From Paramacrobiotus metropolitanus (taxonomy: Eukaryota > Tardigrada > Eutardigrada > Parachela > Macrobiotidae): a DNA stretch of 64,000 bases. Every line of letters starts with the position of its first letter. Within the stretch, counting starts at the first letter, position 1. This document shows, piece after piece, positions 12,600 to 23,029 of this stretch. The notes beneath the pieces are model-generated. The model made no database searches and had not been told where the DNA came from. It worked only from the letters and a program-made list of their open reading frames with translations. Both the position numbers and the translations under genes were made by a program. The stretch is from contig NW_026570239.1 of NCBI RefSeq assembly GCF_019649055.1, positions 124,001-188,000 on the forward strand, written 5' to 3'.

Positions 12600-13749
12600 C
12601 TAAAAGGGCTTCCGTATCTTGCTCTCTATGGTCATGAGAAAAAGTGCGCGTGCTGTGGGATCCATCGTGACGTTGGTCTGTACTCCGTAGTACATGTACG
12701 TTAATTCGACAGCCGTCTTCAGGCGAAAATGCAACACCTGCCACAAAGACCAGAAGAGAAACAGCCCGATATCCAGCCACCAGATTACAGGATTGCCCAT
12801 CAGTTTCCCTTGATAATCTTTTTCCAGATACATACACAGCCCGACCAGTCCAAAATCCATCAGGAAGTTGACAATGGGACCGATGATGATCGCGGTACGA
12901 CAGCGGAGTAGTTTATCACAGGCATCCGCGAGCTGCTTTCGTACGGCTTCCCTCACGATGAACGAGCGCGGATCCCGTCGGACTTCCTGGGTCATTGCTA
13001 CAATCCGAAGGGCGCGACGCTGTGTAACTATGGGACCCGCTGAGTACAGCATCACGGGAATTCCAACGGTTAACAGAAGGAACCCAGTCCGTTTCAGTAA
13101 ACGCATAACTTCCGTCTATCAAACAAAATTACTGTTGCTCTAATGCGAAGAACAGTGCTTTATAATGCGTTTTACAATTCTTACACATAACCGCTAGAAT
13201 AAATAAACTAGAATAAACTAAAATAATCTTTGGTGTTTGTATGTTGAACAACAGGAAAACCTGGAGTCGATAGATTCACCAAGAAAGTTCAGTTTTTGGG
13301 AAACACCATGGGTTAGCGAGAAATTACAAAAATATAATCTTTGCCGTGCTTAGTAATCAGAGGTTAATGGCAGAACTGAGGGTGAAAATCTGCTTCTCGG
13401 CAATTTTGTGCTTTACTAAAGACTAATAACTGCTTCAAAGTATCAGTAATATATTTCTGGCGGTCGCGGCGTGCTAAACTACCTCATTGGGAAACTCGTA
13501 GATGCCATTCTTTAAGGCGCCAATCGTCACTACCGGAATCCTCACGGCCAGCAGAAGGAGAAAGGGAAGAGTGTAACGACTGACAGTTTCCGCCCATTCG
13601 TGTATGCTGTCGATGTGGCTGACCAGCTTGTCATAGACATTTTCACTTTTCAGGGAGCAGTCCCACATGATTTGTGTCAGTCTCCGTTTGGTTCGCACGA
13701 TTTCCCGCAGGATTATGTTGTTGTCTATCGTTTCTCTTAACCATCGCTA
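12600..13749 (-). CDS. Multi-pass membrane protein, possible chemoreceptor-like; last two exons
   Basis: Two exons join in phase. One runs from about 13749 (acceptor TTTCTAG) to 13491 (donor AATGAG|GTAG). The last exon starts near 13118 and ends at the stop at 12600. The protein has hydrophobic segments at YTLPFLLLLAVRIPVVTIGA, at GFLLLTVGIPVMLY, at IIIGPIVNFLMDFGLVGLC and at WWLDIGLFLFWSLWQVL, separated by charged loops. This topology and the short C-terminal tail resemble invertebrate gustatory-type 7TM receptors, but I see no signature motif, so the family is only a suggestion. The 5' exons were not resolved; a membrane-like open stretch at 13.9-14.1 kb contains stops. Confidence 0.6.
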
Positions 13750-13889
13750 GAAATAGAATTAAGTGCAGTCAATATGTTACAACAGCCTGGGCTTGAGAAT
13801 ATCAACGAAGCAATGAGAGATGGGGAAATGCGAAACAGCTGGTATCCAAGATTGCAACCGTTGCGAATGAACAAAGCAGCAGCCGCTAT

Positions 13890-14480
13890 AGCAGTCTCCG
13901 ATGTTTAGACACCGAAATAGAAACCTGTCGTTGGCCTGATTTCTCCACTGATTTCACATGGTGACGCAAAACAGGCATCAGTAACAGGAAGTTGGTCATG
14001 CTATGTTGCAAAAAACACAGTAAAGCAGGACTTCCCCCCTGCCGAAAAAAGTGAGATCGTAGCTCGTTGCGAGAATATGACTCCACATATCAACGGGACT
14101 GTTTACTATGTCCGCTCTCGCATGGGTGCAACGCGTGTTTTATCCGATCCCTATATGGTTATGAATGCACCAATAAGAAATAGCTAAGCTGTCGGCAGGC
14201 GTGTGCAATGACGTCATACTGCTAACTGCTCATTGGCTAGGTTTGAAACAAACGCTCCAATCGCCGATTTCCGTAATTTTTATCGTAGCATTTAAACGGC
14301 ATAAAAGCCCGTACCGCGCACGCATAAACCGTCCAATCATAAGACCAACGCTCAGCAATCAAAAAGCAAGAAAGCATAACCGCCGTTAGATATGTAAATA
14401 GTAAATACGTAAACATCAGAAATATTAATAATGCAACTGTATTAACATGACCAAACAAAAATATTATTCAAGAACAAATA
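13890..14480. other. Spacer between the membrane-protein gene and the CACTA-like element
   Basis: There are short hydrophobic reading frames on the minus strand at 13886-14086 and 14237-14458. Neither has clear splice partners. I do not support a gene here. Confidence 0.4.
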
Positions 14481-14489
14481 CACTACAAT

Positions 14490-14499
14490 AGGAGCTCCT
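14490..14499. promoter_or_regulatory. First copy of the recurrent AGGAGCTCCT palindrome
   Basis: Perfect copies start at 14490, 14925, 15289, 19055, 19372, 20794, 21396, 21699, 22012, 43038 and 43463 (and one outside the element at 62301). NGGAGCTCCN variants start at 19572, 20168 and 20989. Looser GAGCTC copies lie at 21216, 21823 and 22357. Probable protein-binding sites of the CACTA-like element. Confidence 0.8.
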
Positions 14500-16657
14500 G
14501 GTGGTGGTTACAAAAATGCCCGGTCCACAGCTCTTTTCTTTTGTGCTGCTGTTTAAATTTATCCATCCAGTTGGCAAACTTATGGCCGAAATGAAAATGC
14601 ATGGATTTGGGAATCTCCGGCAGCCCTTTGATTAATGCAGCGCGCGCAGGTGTTTCAACTCCGCCCGAATTAGTAGGCACCATAGCGCGAATTAAATCCC
14701 GGATCTTTTCTGAAAAAGAAACAGCTTCAAATAATAGAAAAATTCTGGGAATAACAAATCTGTGAACTTCACAATAAAAAATCATATTCAGAGTCGCACA
14801 TGCACTTACTGTCAACGGCCCGGAAAAAGTCGATGCCCAAGACCTTTTCGTAAAAATTGTACTGCCGCTTATCGGTAGTAGTCTGTTTGTGCATTTCGTA
14901 CAGAGTCGCCAAACGAATGAGGCCAGGAGCTCCTCCAATCATCCGCGAGATCAGATACCACGAAAACTTCTCGGCAGTAATCTTCCGATTTAGAAACTGG
15001 CATTATAAAAAATGGCTATCATCGTCCACGAAAATGGTAGGAAAGGCGGTATCCAAGTGCTTCTTTCCGGAACCCCCCAACTGGAAAAACCACGGTGGCA
15101 ACTGGTCGCGCAAAGTGATTGCGGAACGGTTAACTCGAAGTGGATTCATGAGGTGAAATTCCCGCTCTGAAGTGCGGAACCGGATATAATACTCTGTAAA
15201 CCAATCAATAAACGTGCGCATCGTAAACAAAAACTCGCGAATAGTAGATCAAATTGAAAAAAGGCAATGCACCCTCATTAGCCGTGCTAGGAGCTCCTAT
15301 TTCAGGCCACTTCCATCGGTGATCTTTAAATTTGACAGGAAATCCCTCCGCCAACAGCTCAGCGTTGTCAGAAATTTTTGGCAGCTGGATGACATGAATT
15401 TCCTTTCTCACTACGAAAAAACGCAATCAAATGCACAGTACAATCAGGTTTATTTACGTAATATATGCACATTAGTTAGCGCAGAAACGTGTAACAGTAA
15501 TTTTTTCAAAAAACTTACTCACATCCGATGTGCTCTTGACGAGTACAGTAGGGACTTTCAGGTCTGCGCTGTTCGTAGCATTGGCAGCTATAAAGTATTA
15601 AATATATAATGAAAGAAATGCCGCAGAATGTCAGCCATTATTACAGCGAGCTCCCATGCATGCCGCTTGCGGAAATTTCACGATGGCCGTGTTACGAGCT
15701 GGACCATCCTCAACAACCGGAATTTCCGCCATAGCCAGAGTGCGAAAAATTTTCGTGTCGGAGGGCACATAAAGCTCACCTTCTGGCAGGCCCAGCGCTC
15801 TCTGCTGATTGACAGCCGCATTTTCCCACACTTCTAGAATTCGCCGTTCAACGAACATTTATTTTTATTTATTCTGCAAATGCTAATTTTACTTAAAACA
15901 ATTAAAACCACGCTTTAATTTTCTTGCAAATTTAAGTATGTATCTAAATTTAATTCAATATATTACACTAATTGCAATTACATATACAATATCTTCTGAA
16001 ATTTTAATTTTGAATATAGAAAAATTATTGTAAGCAAACCGAATGGAGCGTCACGGTCCAACTCCGCTTGTTTCACATCGAAAGCAATTTTCTCCACCAA
16101 ATCGGTTTGATTTGTCCACGCGCCATCTGAAACAAGAGGAGCCCCTCTAACATTTTACCGTTTTAAAATTAGGAAGGACTTTGGCTAGTACCAGTGCCCA
16201 AGGTGTCAAACATTGTTACGTTATAAACTCCACTAGCGTTATGTGCTGCCCCAGGCACTGTACGTAGCTAAGGTTAACGTAGAAATCCCGACGTGGATTT
16301 TAAGACTTTATTTACGAAACACAGTTCAAGTGACTGCTAGATGACTTCCAGTGGACTAAACCAGAGTGGACCATCTAGCAGCTGCAAGCTTGGCGCTTAT
16401 ATAGCCCAATTCGGGTAAACATCCACATTAAGAAACTTCTAGAAACTTAGATCACTCAATAAAAACATTAAAACGACATAACAAGAGATACAGAGAAGAC
16501 TGGAAATCTGTCAATTCAGATCTTATCAACTTATGCCCAAATATAGAACTAACCGAATCAACTGATATTCTTTCAGTTCTCTTTGTGGCTAATGATTTTG
16601 TTTACGCCAGGCTGTATCGATTAATATAGCTCGCATGGGGCTGTGCGGCTGGTCACA

Positions 16658-17378
16658 TTCCTCCCTTCTTAAAGGGTTTGGCCCTCCAAACCAAGACGTA
16701 CGGCGGGGGGAAAAAGTATAGGCAACCTTCATCGTTGTACTTGTTTCTCTCAATGACCTTTCTGCAATACTCTGTGGCAAATCCGCTAATCCTGTCCACG
16801 CTTACAAACTCCTCGTAGGCAAGACCATTGGGCCATTCATCAGGCTTCACAGCTGCAGCGTCCTGTACTCGGGCTTCCGGTGTCCGTTCCAAACGCCCTC
16901 TCTGGCTGCCAAACGCGACACATTCATCGAGACGGTAACGGAACTCATCCTCTTCAAGGATGTCCGACAAACTGCTGGCTCCCTCCAGCCCTCGTCTCGG
17001 CACAATGCCCATACAAAGGCTACTGCGCTGGACAGAACATCCAAATTCCCGTAGGTCAGCGACTTTATCGCGCCATTTACAAAACCATTGGCATGGACTA
17101 TGCGGCATATTCGTTCCAACTCCATCTTGTATCCACAAAGCAAAGATCAGCCTTCTTAACTGGACGGAACGATGACCTTTTATGCTCTCTTGTCCACTGC
17201 ATAAACGCTTTTCCACTACGCGCGTTATTCCGTTGCGCGCTCTTCGCTTGGTTGCCGGGTCAACACTACTGGTTCTGACAGTCCACAGTCGTATCCTTCG
17301 TTGAAGATGCATCGTAGGTGATAATCCTTCTCCCGTTATAATGATCCAGATCCCGTGTTCAGATGGTTTCGGCACCAA
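16658..17378 (-). CDS. Open frame spanning the LTR element interior (~240 codons), unknown
   Basis: The internal region is open on the minus strand from just after the primer-binding-site-like sequence to the polypurine tract. The product is rich in Arg, Glu and Val, with a C-terminal part reading FVSVDRISGFATEYCRKVIE and then a Pro/aromatic stretch. I see no gag zinc knuckle, protease, RT or integrase motif. It could be the collapsed 3' end of a longer polyprotein, or simply an uninterrupted spacer. No ATG begins the frame clearly. Confidence 0.35.
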
Positions 17379-17393
17379 ATGTTACGTTATAAA

Positions 17394-18288
17394 TTATATT
17401 AGTATTTCGGGTAATAAAGTGGCTATTTCGGGTATAAAGTTTTAAATTAGTATTTTGGGTAATTCCGATGGGTGAAATGGTTGTATTAGCACTTCGATTC
17501 TCGGCTGCGGTGTTTGAGTCTGTTGCAGGAAACACCAGGACATCAGAACGTCTTATGAAGCACCCGTGTCCTATCAAACCGGCACCGACAGCCATCTGTG
17601 GGCGAACGGTTATCACTACCCACAAATCGCATCTCAACAGCCTTGTATCAGTCTGGAACGAACTTCCGCTGCCATCTGCTGCTTACATCACGTTGAATAC
17701 CTTCATCGAAGCCCTGAAGACGGTGAATCTACAGGATCTACCTTCTGCTAAAATCGTCAAAAAAATTGTTTAGTGCAGCTAAGTATTTTTGTTGTTGTCA
17801 TGGTCACTGCGTACTGTACATTGTTTCCCCCTACGTACTTACTAAACTTCACGGTGATTGCGAATTAGTTGTCAGACGACATTACAAGGCGATTACGTGC
17901 GTAAGTGTCGGTGCTTTCCTTTTCCCCACGGTTTTTATTTTCTGAAAATTTCTGTGAAATTTAATAATTACTTTATTAGTATGTGGGTTTTGGTTTTATG
18001 CATCGACCCCAGCGCGGTCGTCTCCCTCCCTATTTCCACATAGGTAACACTATACTATTCGCAATCGCAACATAAGTTCCTACTTCCTACTCTGTTCCTG
18101 TCTCTTCGTGTGATGTTGATGGCTAATGCTTGTCGTTTTGCCACGTTTCCTTCGTGTTTTACATAACGATGACCTTGATGTTTACATGTCATTTTTCCTT
18201 GGTGTTGTTGTTACGTTCTGTTTCTTCCCGCTGTCTGAAGCCTAGAGGGGGCAACCGCTCCGTTGCAAGGACAATAAACTTCCATTAC

Positions 18289-18314
<26 letters not shown>
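17394..18314 (+). mobile_element. 5'-truncated LINE fragment with (ATT)n tail
   Basis: Inserted inside the right LTR, splitting it after TTATAAA, with TTATAAA present on both sides (17387-17393 and 18315-18321) as a 7-bp target duplication. The open frame up to 17773 encodes the end of a LINE ORF2: SLVSVWNELP followed by tail residues TFIEALKTV, the usual C-terminal pattern of CR1/L2/jockey-like elements. A non-coding 3' part ends in ACAATAAACTTCC and an (ATT)n microsatellite tail. Confidence 0.8.
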
Positions 18315-18319
<5 letters not shown>

Positions 18320-20069
18320 AACTCCACTAGCGTTATGTGCTGCTCCAGGCACTGTACGTAGCTAAGGTTAACGTAGAAATCCCGATGTGGATTTTAAGAC
18401 TTTATTTACGAAACACAGTTCAAGTGACTGCTAGATGACTTCCAGTGGATGGACTGAACCAGAGTGGACCATCTAGCATCTGCAAGCTTGGCGCTTATAT
18501 AGCCGAATTCGGGTAAACATCCACATTAAGAAACTTCTAGAAACTTAGATCACTCAATAACAACATTAAAACGACATAACAAGAGATAAAGAGAAGACTG
18601 CAAATCTGTCAATTCAGGTCTTATCAACTTATGCCCAAATATAGAACTAACTGATATTCTTTCAGTTCTCTTTGTGGCTAATGATCTTGTTTACGCCAGG
18701 CTGTATCTTAATATAGCTCGCATGGGGCTGTGCGGCTGGTCACAACATGTTGTAGAAGTCATTCGCATTTCTAACCTTACGATCAAAAATCACATCTGCC
18801 GCTGGGCACTGCAGTGGTTCCATTCCTGAAAAAATTAAAATAAACATAAAAAATAAATTTTTTTGACATAATTTCCCGACGTTTCAATTCCGCATAAGAA
18901 GCAGTCGGATCTTTTTCCAGCTCGCTCGAATGATCTACAAGAAGACAATGCTATGCAAAATTAAAGGTAACGTAAATTGCAAATCTTGCCATTGTATGAA
19001 GCTGTAAGCAAAGCGTGTGGCAGCTCTACACTTGCGCGCTGCTTTTCAGGCAACAGGAGCTCCTTTGATGCCCGGCCGGTGTTCCTTATTTTGCTAAAAA
19101 ATATTTTGTTTAAAATAACGCGGTCATGACTAGGCTAAAAAACGCAGCCAAATTTGCGGCACTCATTTTGATATGAAATTTAAAAAAAAGTCTTGGAAGG
19201 AATATCTGTGGACGTGCTGGGTTGATGCCCACCGCCAGGGTTTTCTGAAAAAAAAGTTAGATGCAAAAAAAAGTTATTTTTGTATTGTTTTGTAGTGTGC
19301 TACTGAATGAAAATAAATAATGTCCGCTTACTTAGTAAAAATCCGCATAAAATACTATTTTGATCGTCATAAGGAGCTCCTAGAATTTTAATAAACAAGA
19401 GACAGATCGAAAGCTCCGTAACTTGCCTGCTTTATGCCCAAACACAACGCCGTTCTGTCGCATTCGGTCCTGAAAAGTAAGTGGTTTTTGGCAGCTGTTT
19501 CGGTTTTCATCCAGCTGTTTTGCTTTCTTGGGGATTTCCGAGTCTGTCATCTTTGTCGCGCGGCGCTTTGCTGGAGCTCCAGGCTTTTTGCCGTCCTTCA
19601 CATTGACATCCACACACAGCGCACTTATTCAAAAAATTCACCCTTAAAATGCACGTTTCGTATAATATAATTTAAGTTAATTTACGCTGCTGCAATTCGG
19701 CGAGTCGTAATTTGGCTCGCTCTTCCGTGAGAAACCACCCGACAAATTCGGCTACGTGGTCTTTCTTTGATTCCGGGAAATAGCACTTGTATTATCGCCC
19801 GGAACAAAGTCGTCATCAAACTGATTCTTCGCCGCGTAATAGTACTTGATATCAGAAAAGGGAACTCCCGAAACATGATAAATTCCATCGTGGAAAAGAG
19901 ACACAACAGCACCTGCAAATAAGCTGCGGCTACGCAAATAAGATCGGATAATTTACACGCGCAACTGTATACCTCCTTTTACAGCTAGGCGACAAATACA
20001 GGCACTAAATTTTGCTCTCTGGTCCTGCCGAGCAGTCGTTATTTTGCTAGACATTTTCGTAAACGATGA

Positions 20070-20545
20070 AAAGGTGTAATCTAAAATGTAACACGAATTT
20101 GGCTATAACAAAAACATAGAATTTGTTCAGAACAACTATTTAAACAACTGAAACGGAACAAGCAAAGCGGAGCTCCGCGGAGTAAGTCGTCACCATCACT
20201 GGTAAAGCGCAAAGCTAGCCATTATTTTAAATACGTAAAGTTCATAACTGCGTAATTAACGGCGGGTAAGAAACGCTCCCAGCAAAACTTCCGCTCAAAA
20301 AACAGCGTTAGCGGGAATTAAACTAACTAATATTGCTAACAAAGAAACCCCTTCAAAACTGTACTCGCGACGCCGCGCGCAACCTTGGCACGCTACATCC
20401 ACCCGTTTGCAATACGCAGCGAAATTCAACTTGTTTTCACTACTGATTTCGTTTTTATTAGTAATGATTTTTTTTAAAGTTCCTGATTGTCTTAAAATTT
20501 AAATAATCAATAATTAAATTTGATTTTTAAAACGTGTACCTTGCG
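20070..20545. promoter_or_regulatory. Divergent promoter region of the CACTA-like element
   Basis: This non-coding spacer separates the start codons of the two divergent element genes. It holds CGGAGCTCCG at 20168, a variant of the recurrent palindrome. Promoter function is inferred from position only. Confidence 0.4.
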
Positions 20546-22430
20546 GAATGGAACGCAGGAGGCGTAGGGTTGGCATCCGGCAGCATGCGGACCGGAACCG
20601 CAGACAAAAAACCACCATTCCAGAAACTGCATTGCTGGATCATCGGGATGATGGTGTCATCGACGACGGCAAGTAACACAACTGTTCCTGATATATTAAA
20701 TCTCAAATTCATCGAGAATTTAATACTTGATATATCTGGAACGGAAGTGTGATTTAACCACTATCTGCTGCGCAGAAAACCATGAAGACCATGAGGAGCT
20801 CCTCGATGATGCGCCAGAAATTTGCGACGACGTTAATGTGACCGATCAGCAGGAGCTAATTGAAATTGTTGCGGCTAAAAACACTGGCGAAAAGCGTACG
20901 AAAATCCAATAAAGTAACGCAGTAATAACTTAGAACACTATGTTTATAGAATGTGACGAACATCTACTGCAACAACAAGATGTCAATGTGGAGCTCCAGA
21001 ACGATTGGGACCGTGTTCCTGTCCCTCTGCTAGAATCACAACCGGACAGTTTTAAGGATTATTTTTAAAGACATGTGACAAGTCCAAAATATCCTATGAC
21101 GCACAGGAGTCGTTGCTGAATTTAATATCGCTACTGTTACCTGAAAATTCCGAATTTCCGAAAACAATCTACCCACTGGAAGCGGGACTGCGAAAAAGAA
21201 ATGATCGCAAAATACGAGCTCCATGTTGCCTGCCCATTGTGCGGCAGTTACATCGGCATTGAGCAGCGGGGGGAAGTAGCTACCAAATGCCCTAAATGCC
21301 AAAGCCAATTTCCGATGGGTTCTCTCAGCCAGTTTACCTTCGTTCATTTCCCACTGAAGCCAAGGATTACAGCGCTTGCTCAATCGGCCAAATTTAGGAG
21401 CTCCTATGATGTGCCGGCAGAGGGTGAAACCCGCATTACATCTTTCACAGATGGTGAAATTTATAAAAATTATGCGAAAAAACTTGGACGATTTATACCG
21501 ATAGTACTATTTTCCGATGGAGCGGCAACAGCAAAATCTTCAAAATCAAATATATGGATCTTAAGTTGTCACTTACCTCTGAAAAACAAACGGCCAACAC
21601 CGAACATTTTGGGACTGTGAACAAGAGTGAGAGATTGTTTCAGCAAAGATGGCAGCAACCTGCGAACTGGAAGCAGGCACTTTTACATCCACCTATAGAG
21701 GAGCTCCTCGACCTAGAGCAAAACGGCATTATTTACACGGAAAATGGTGAACAAAAAATATTACCTGTCAGGATTCGTACGTACATAGCTGACAGCCAAG
21801 AAAGATGGCCGATTGCGCATATGAGCTCCTTTATGGCTGACTTTGGATGTGTGCACTGCGAAGACAACGGATATAGAGTTCATCTGAACCCTGGTGTAGA
21901 CGAGTGAACAGTAAAATGCTACCCGATGTTACATTCAAAGCATGCTCCATTTGGGCTACCAAAACTTAGAGATTCTCAGATCACGAAAGAGCGTGCGTAT
22001 GCAGCAGGTTTAGGAGCTCCTGATCGACTGCACGAATTAACTGGACTACAAGGAATGTCTGAACTAATGAAGCTGACAGATTTCAACTTACCGGCCGAAA
22101 TGCCGGTTGGGCCTATGCATCTGTGTTTTGAGGGACTGGAGGAGAAATTTATAGAGTATCGCCTGAAGGGAACAGTGTGGAAATTAACACCGGAAAACAA
22201 GAGGAAAATCAACCTTTTTCTAGAGAAACTGCAACCGCCTTCGATACTACGAAAGCCGAAGACGCTAGACGAGATCGGGCAATGGAAAGGATCTATGTAC
22301 ATGGCTTTCACGCTGTATTACAGCTTACCTTGTTTGCAAGGAATTGTACCCCAAGAAGAGCTCCTCATGTACGCGAAGTTTGCTGCCGCCAGGCAATACC
22401 TTTTCGGTCAGGATGTTACTGAAGCAGGAC

Positions 22431-22736
22431 AGTAGATTCAGCAAGCAGTTTGGACCCGTTCTATTGTTCTCTACAACAATGTACCCTATAATTAAGTAAT
22501 TATCTATTGTTCGCGTGCGTTCGAGCGTAACGTGCGTGCGTAAAGTAATTATCTAGTGTAGTGGCGCGTAACCGTACACTAATTACAGGTGTACACTAAT
22601 TAGGGCTAATTATACCTTACGTAATACTGTACACTAATTACAGGTATACTCGAAAAACAATTACAAATTTAATTTAGTTTTTTAATTAGTTTTTTGTGTT
22701 TTTTATACGTTTTTTGTATGTGTAAAGTTGTTTTTT
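22431..22736 (+). repeat. Left terminal inverted repeat of the Maverick
   Basis: It pairs with 42265-42569. It contains short internal repeats: ACACTAATTACAGGT twice, TAATTATCTA twice, and GCGTGCG/ACGTGCGTGCG. Identity to the other arm is very high, with single-base differences in the A5/A4 and T6/T5 runs. Confidence 0.95.
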
Positions 22737-23029
22737 GTTGTTCCACAGTGCACCGCTCTTTAGAATTTCAAACTGCAGATGCCATGGTATTTTATTAAAC
22801 TCATCGCATTTGTAGTTTGAAAGTGTAAAAACGACGGTACAAAGTATACAGTGTACTACAAAATAACAGAGGTTTACGTAATACTCACCCAGTACCACAG
22901 TGACAATATCTACCCGATTCCAGAAACAGAACAACAAAAAGACATTCCTATTCCACAAAGAAAAAACCAACAACAAACGTACACTTAGGCACGAAAACAG
23001 AACTGCGCTACAAAATCAACAGTGCAGTA

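Larger units (their letters stand above)
16210..18748 (-). mobile_element. Non-autonomous LTR retrotransposon with LINE inserted in one LTR
   Basis: Near-identical direct repeats lie at 16214-16657 and 17380-18744 (the latter split by a LINE), each with TG...CA ends and flanked by ACAT on both sides. On the minus strand the right LTR ends in AACGTAACA, followed by TTTGGTGCCGAAACC, a primer-binding-site-like sequence. A purine tract (AAGAAGGGAGGAA) precedes the other LTR. So the element is minus-oriented, with only about 722 bp of internal sequence, too little for gag-pol. Confidence 0.85.
14481..20062 (-). pseudogene. Second gene of the CACTA-like element, multi-exon, interrupted
   Basis: Exons read on the minus strand. 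The first has ATG at 20060-20062 (MSSKITTARQDQR...), with a donor near 19979. Others lie at about 19915-19685, 19613-19380, 18828-18745 continuing at 16209-16190, 16128-16020, 15858-15640, 15426-15010, 14960-14819, and 14713-14483, where the stop TAG falls inside the element terminus. Fragments such as HDGIYHVSGVPFSDIKYYYA, KDHVAEFVGWFLTEERAKLR and HFGHKFANWMDKFKQ look truly coding. I do not recognise the family. Damage includes a frameshift near 19790, an in-frame TAA near 15003, and the LTR element lodged in one exon; removing that element with one ACAT restores the exon's frame. It may play the part of the second, DNA-binding protein of CACTA elements, but that rests on position only. Confidence 0.55.
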
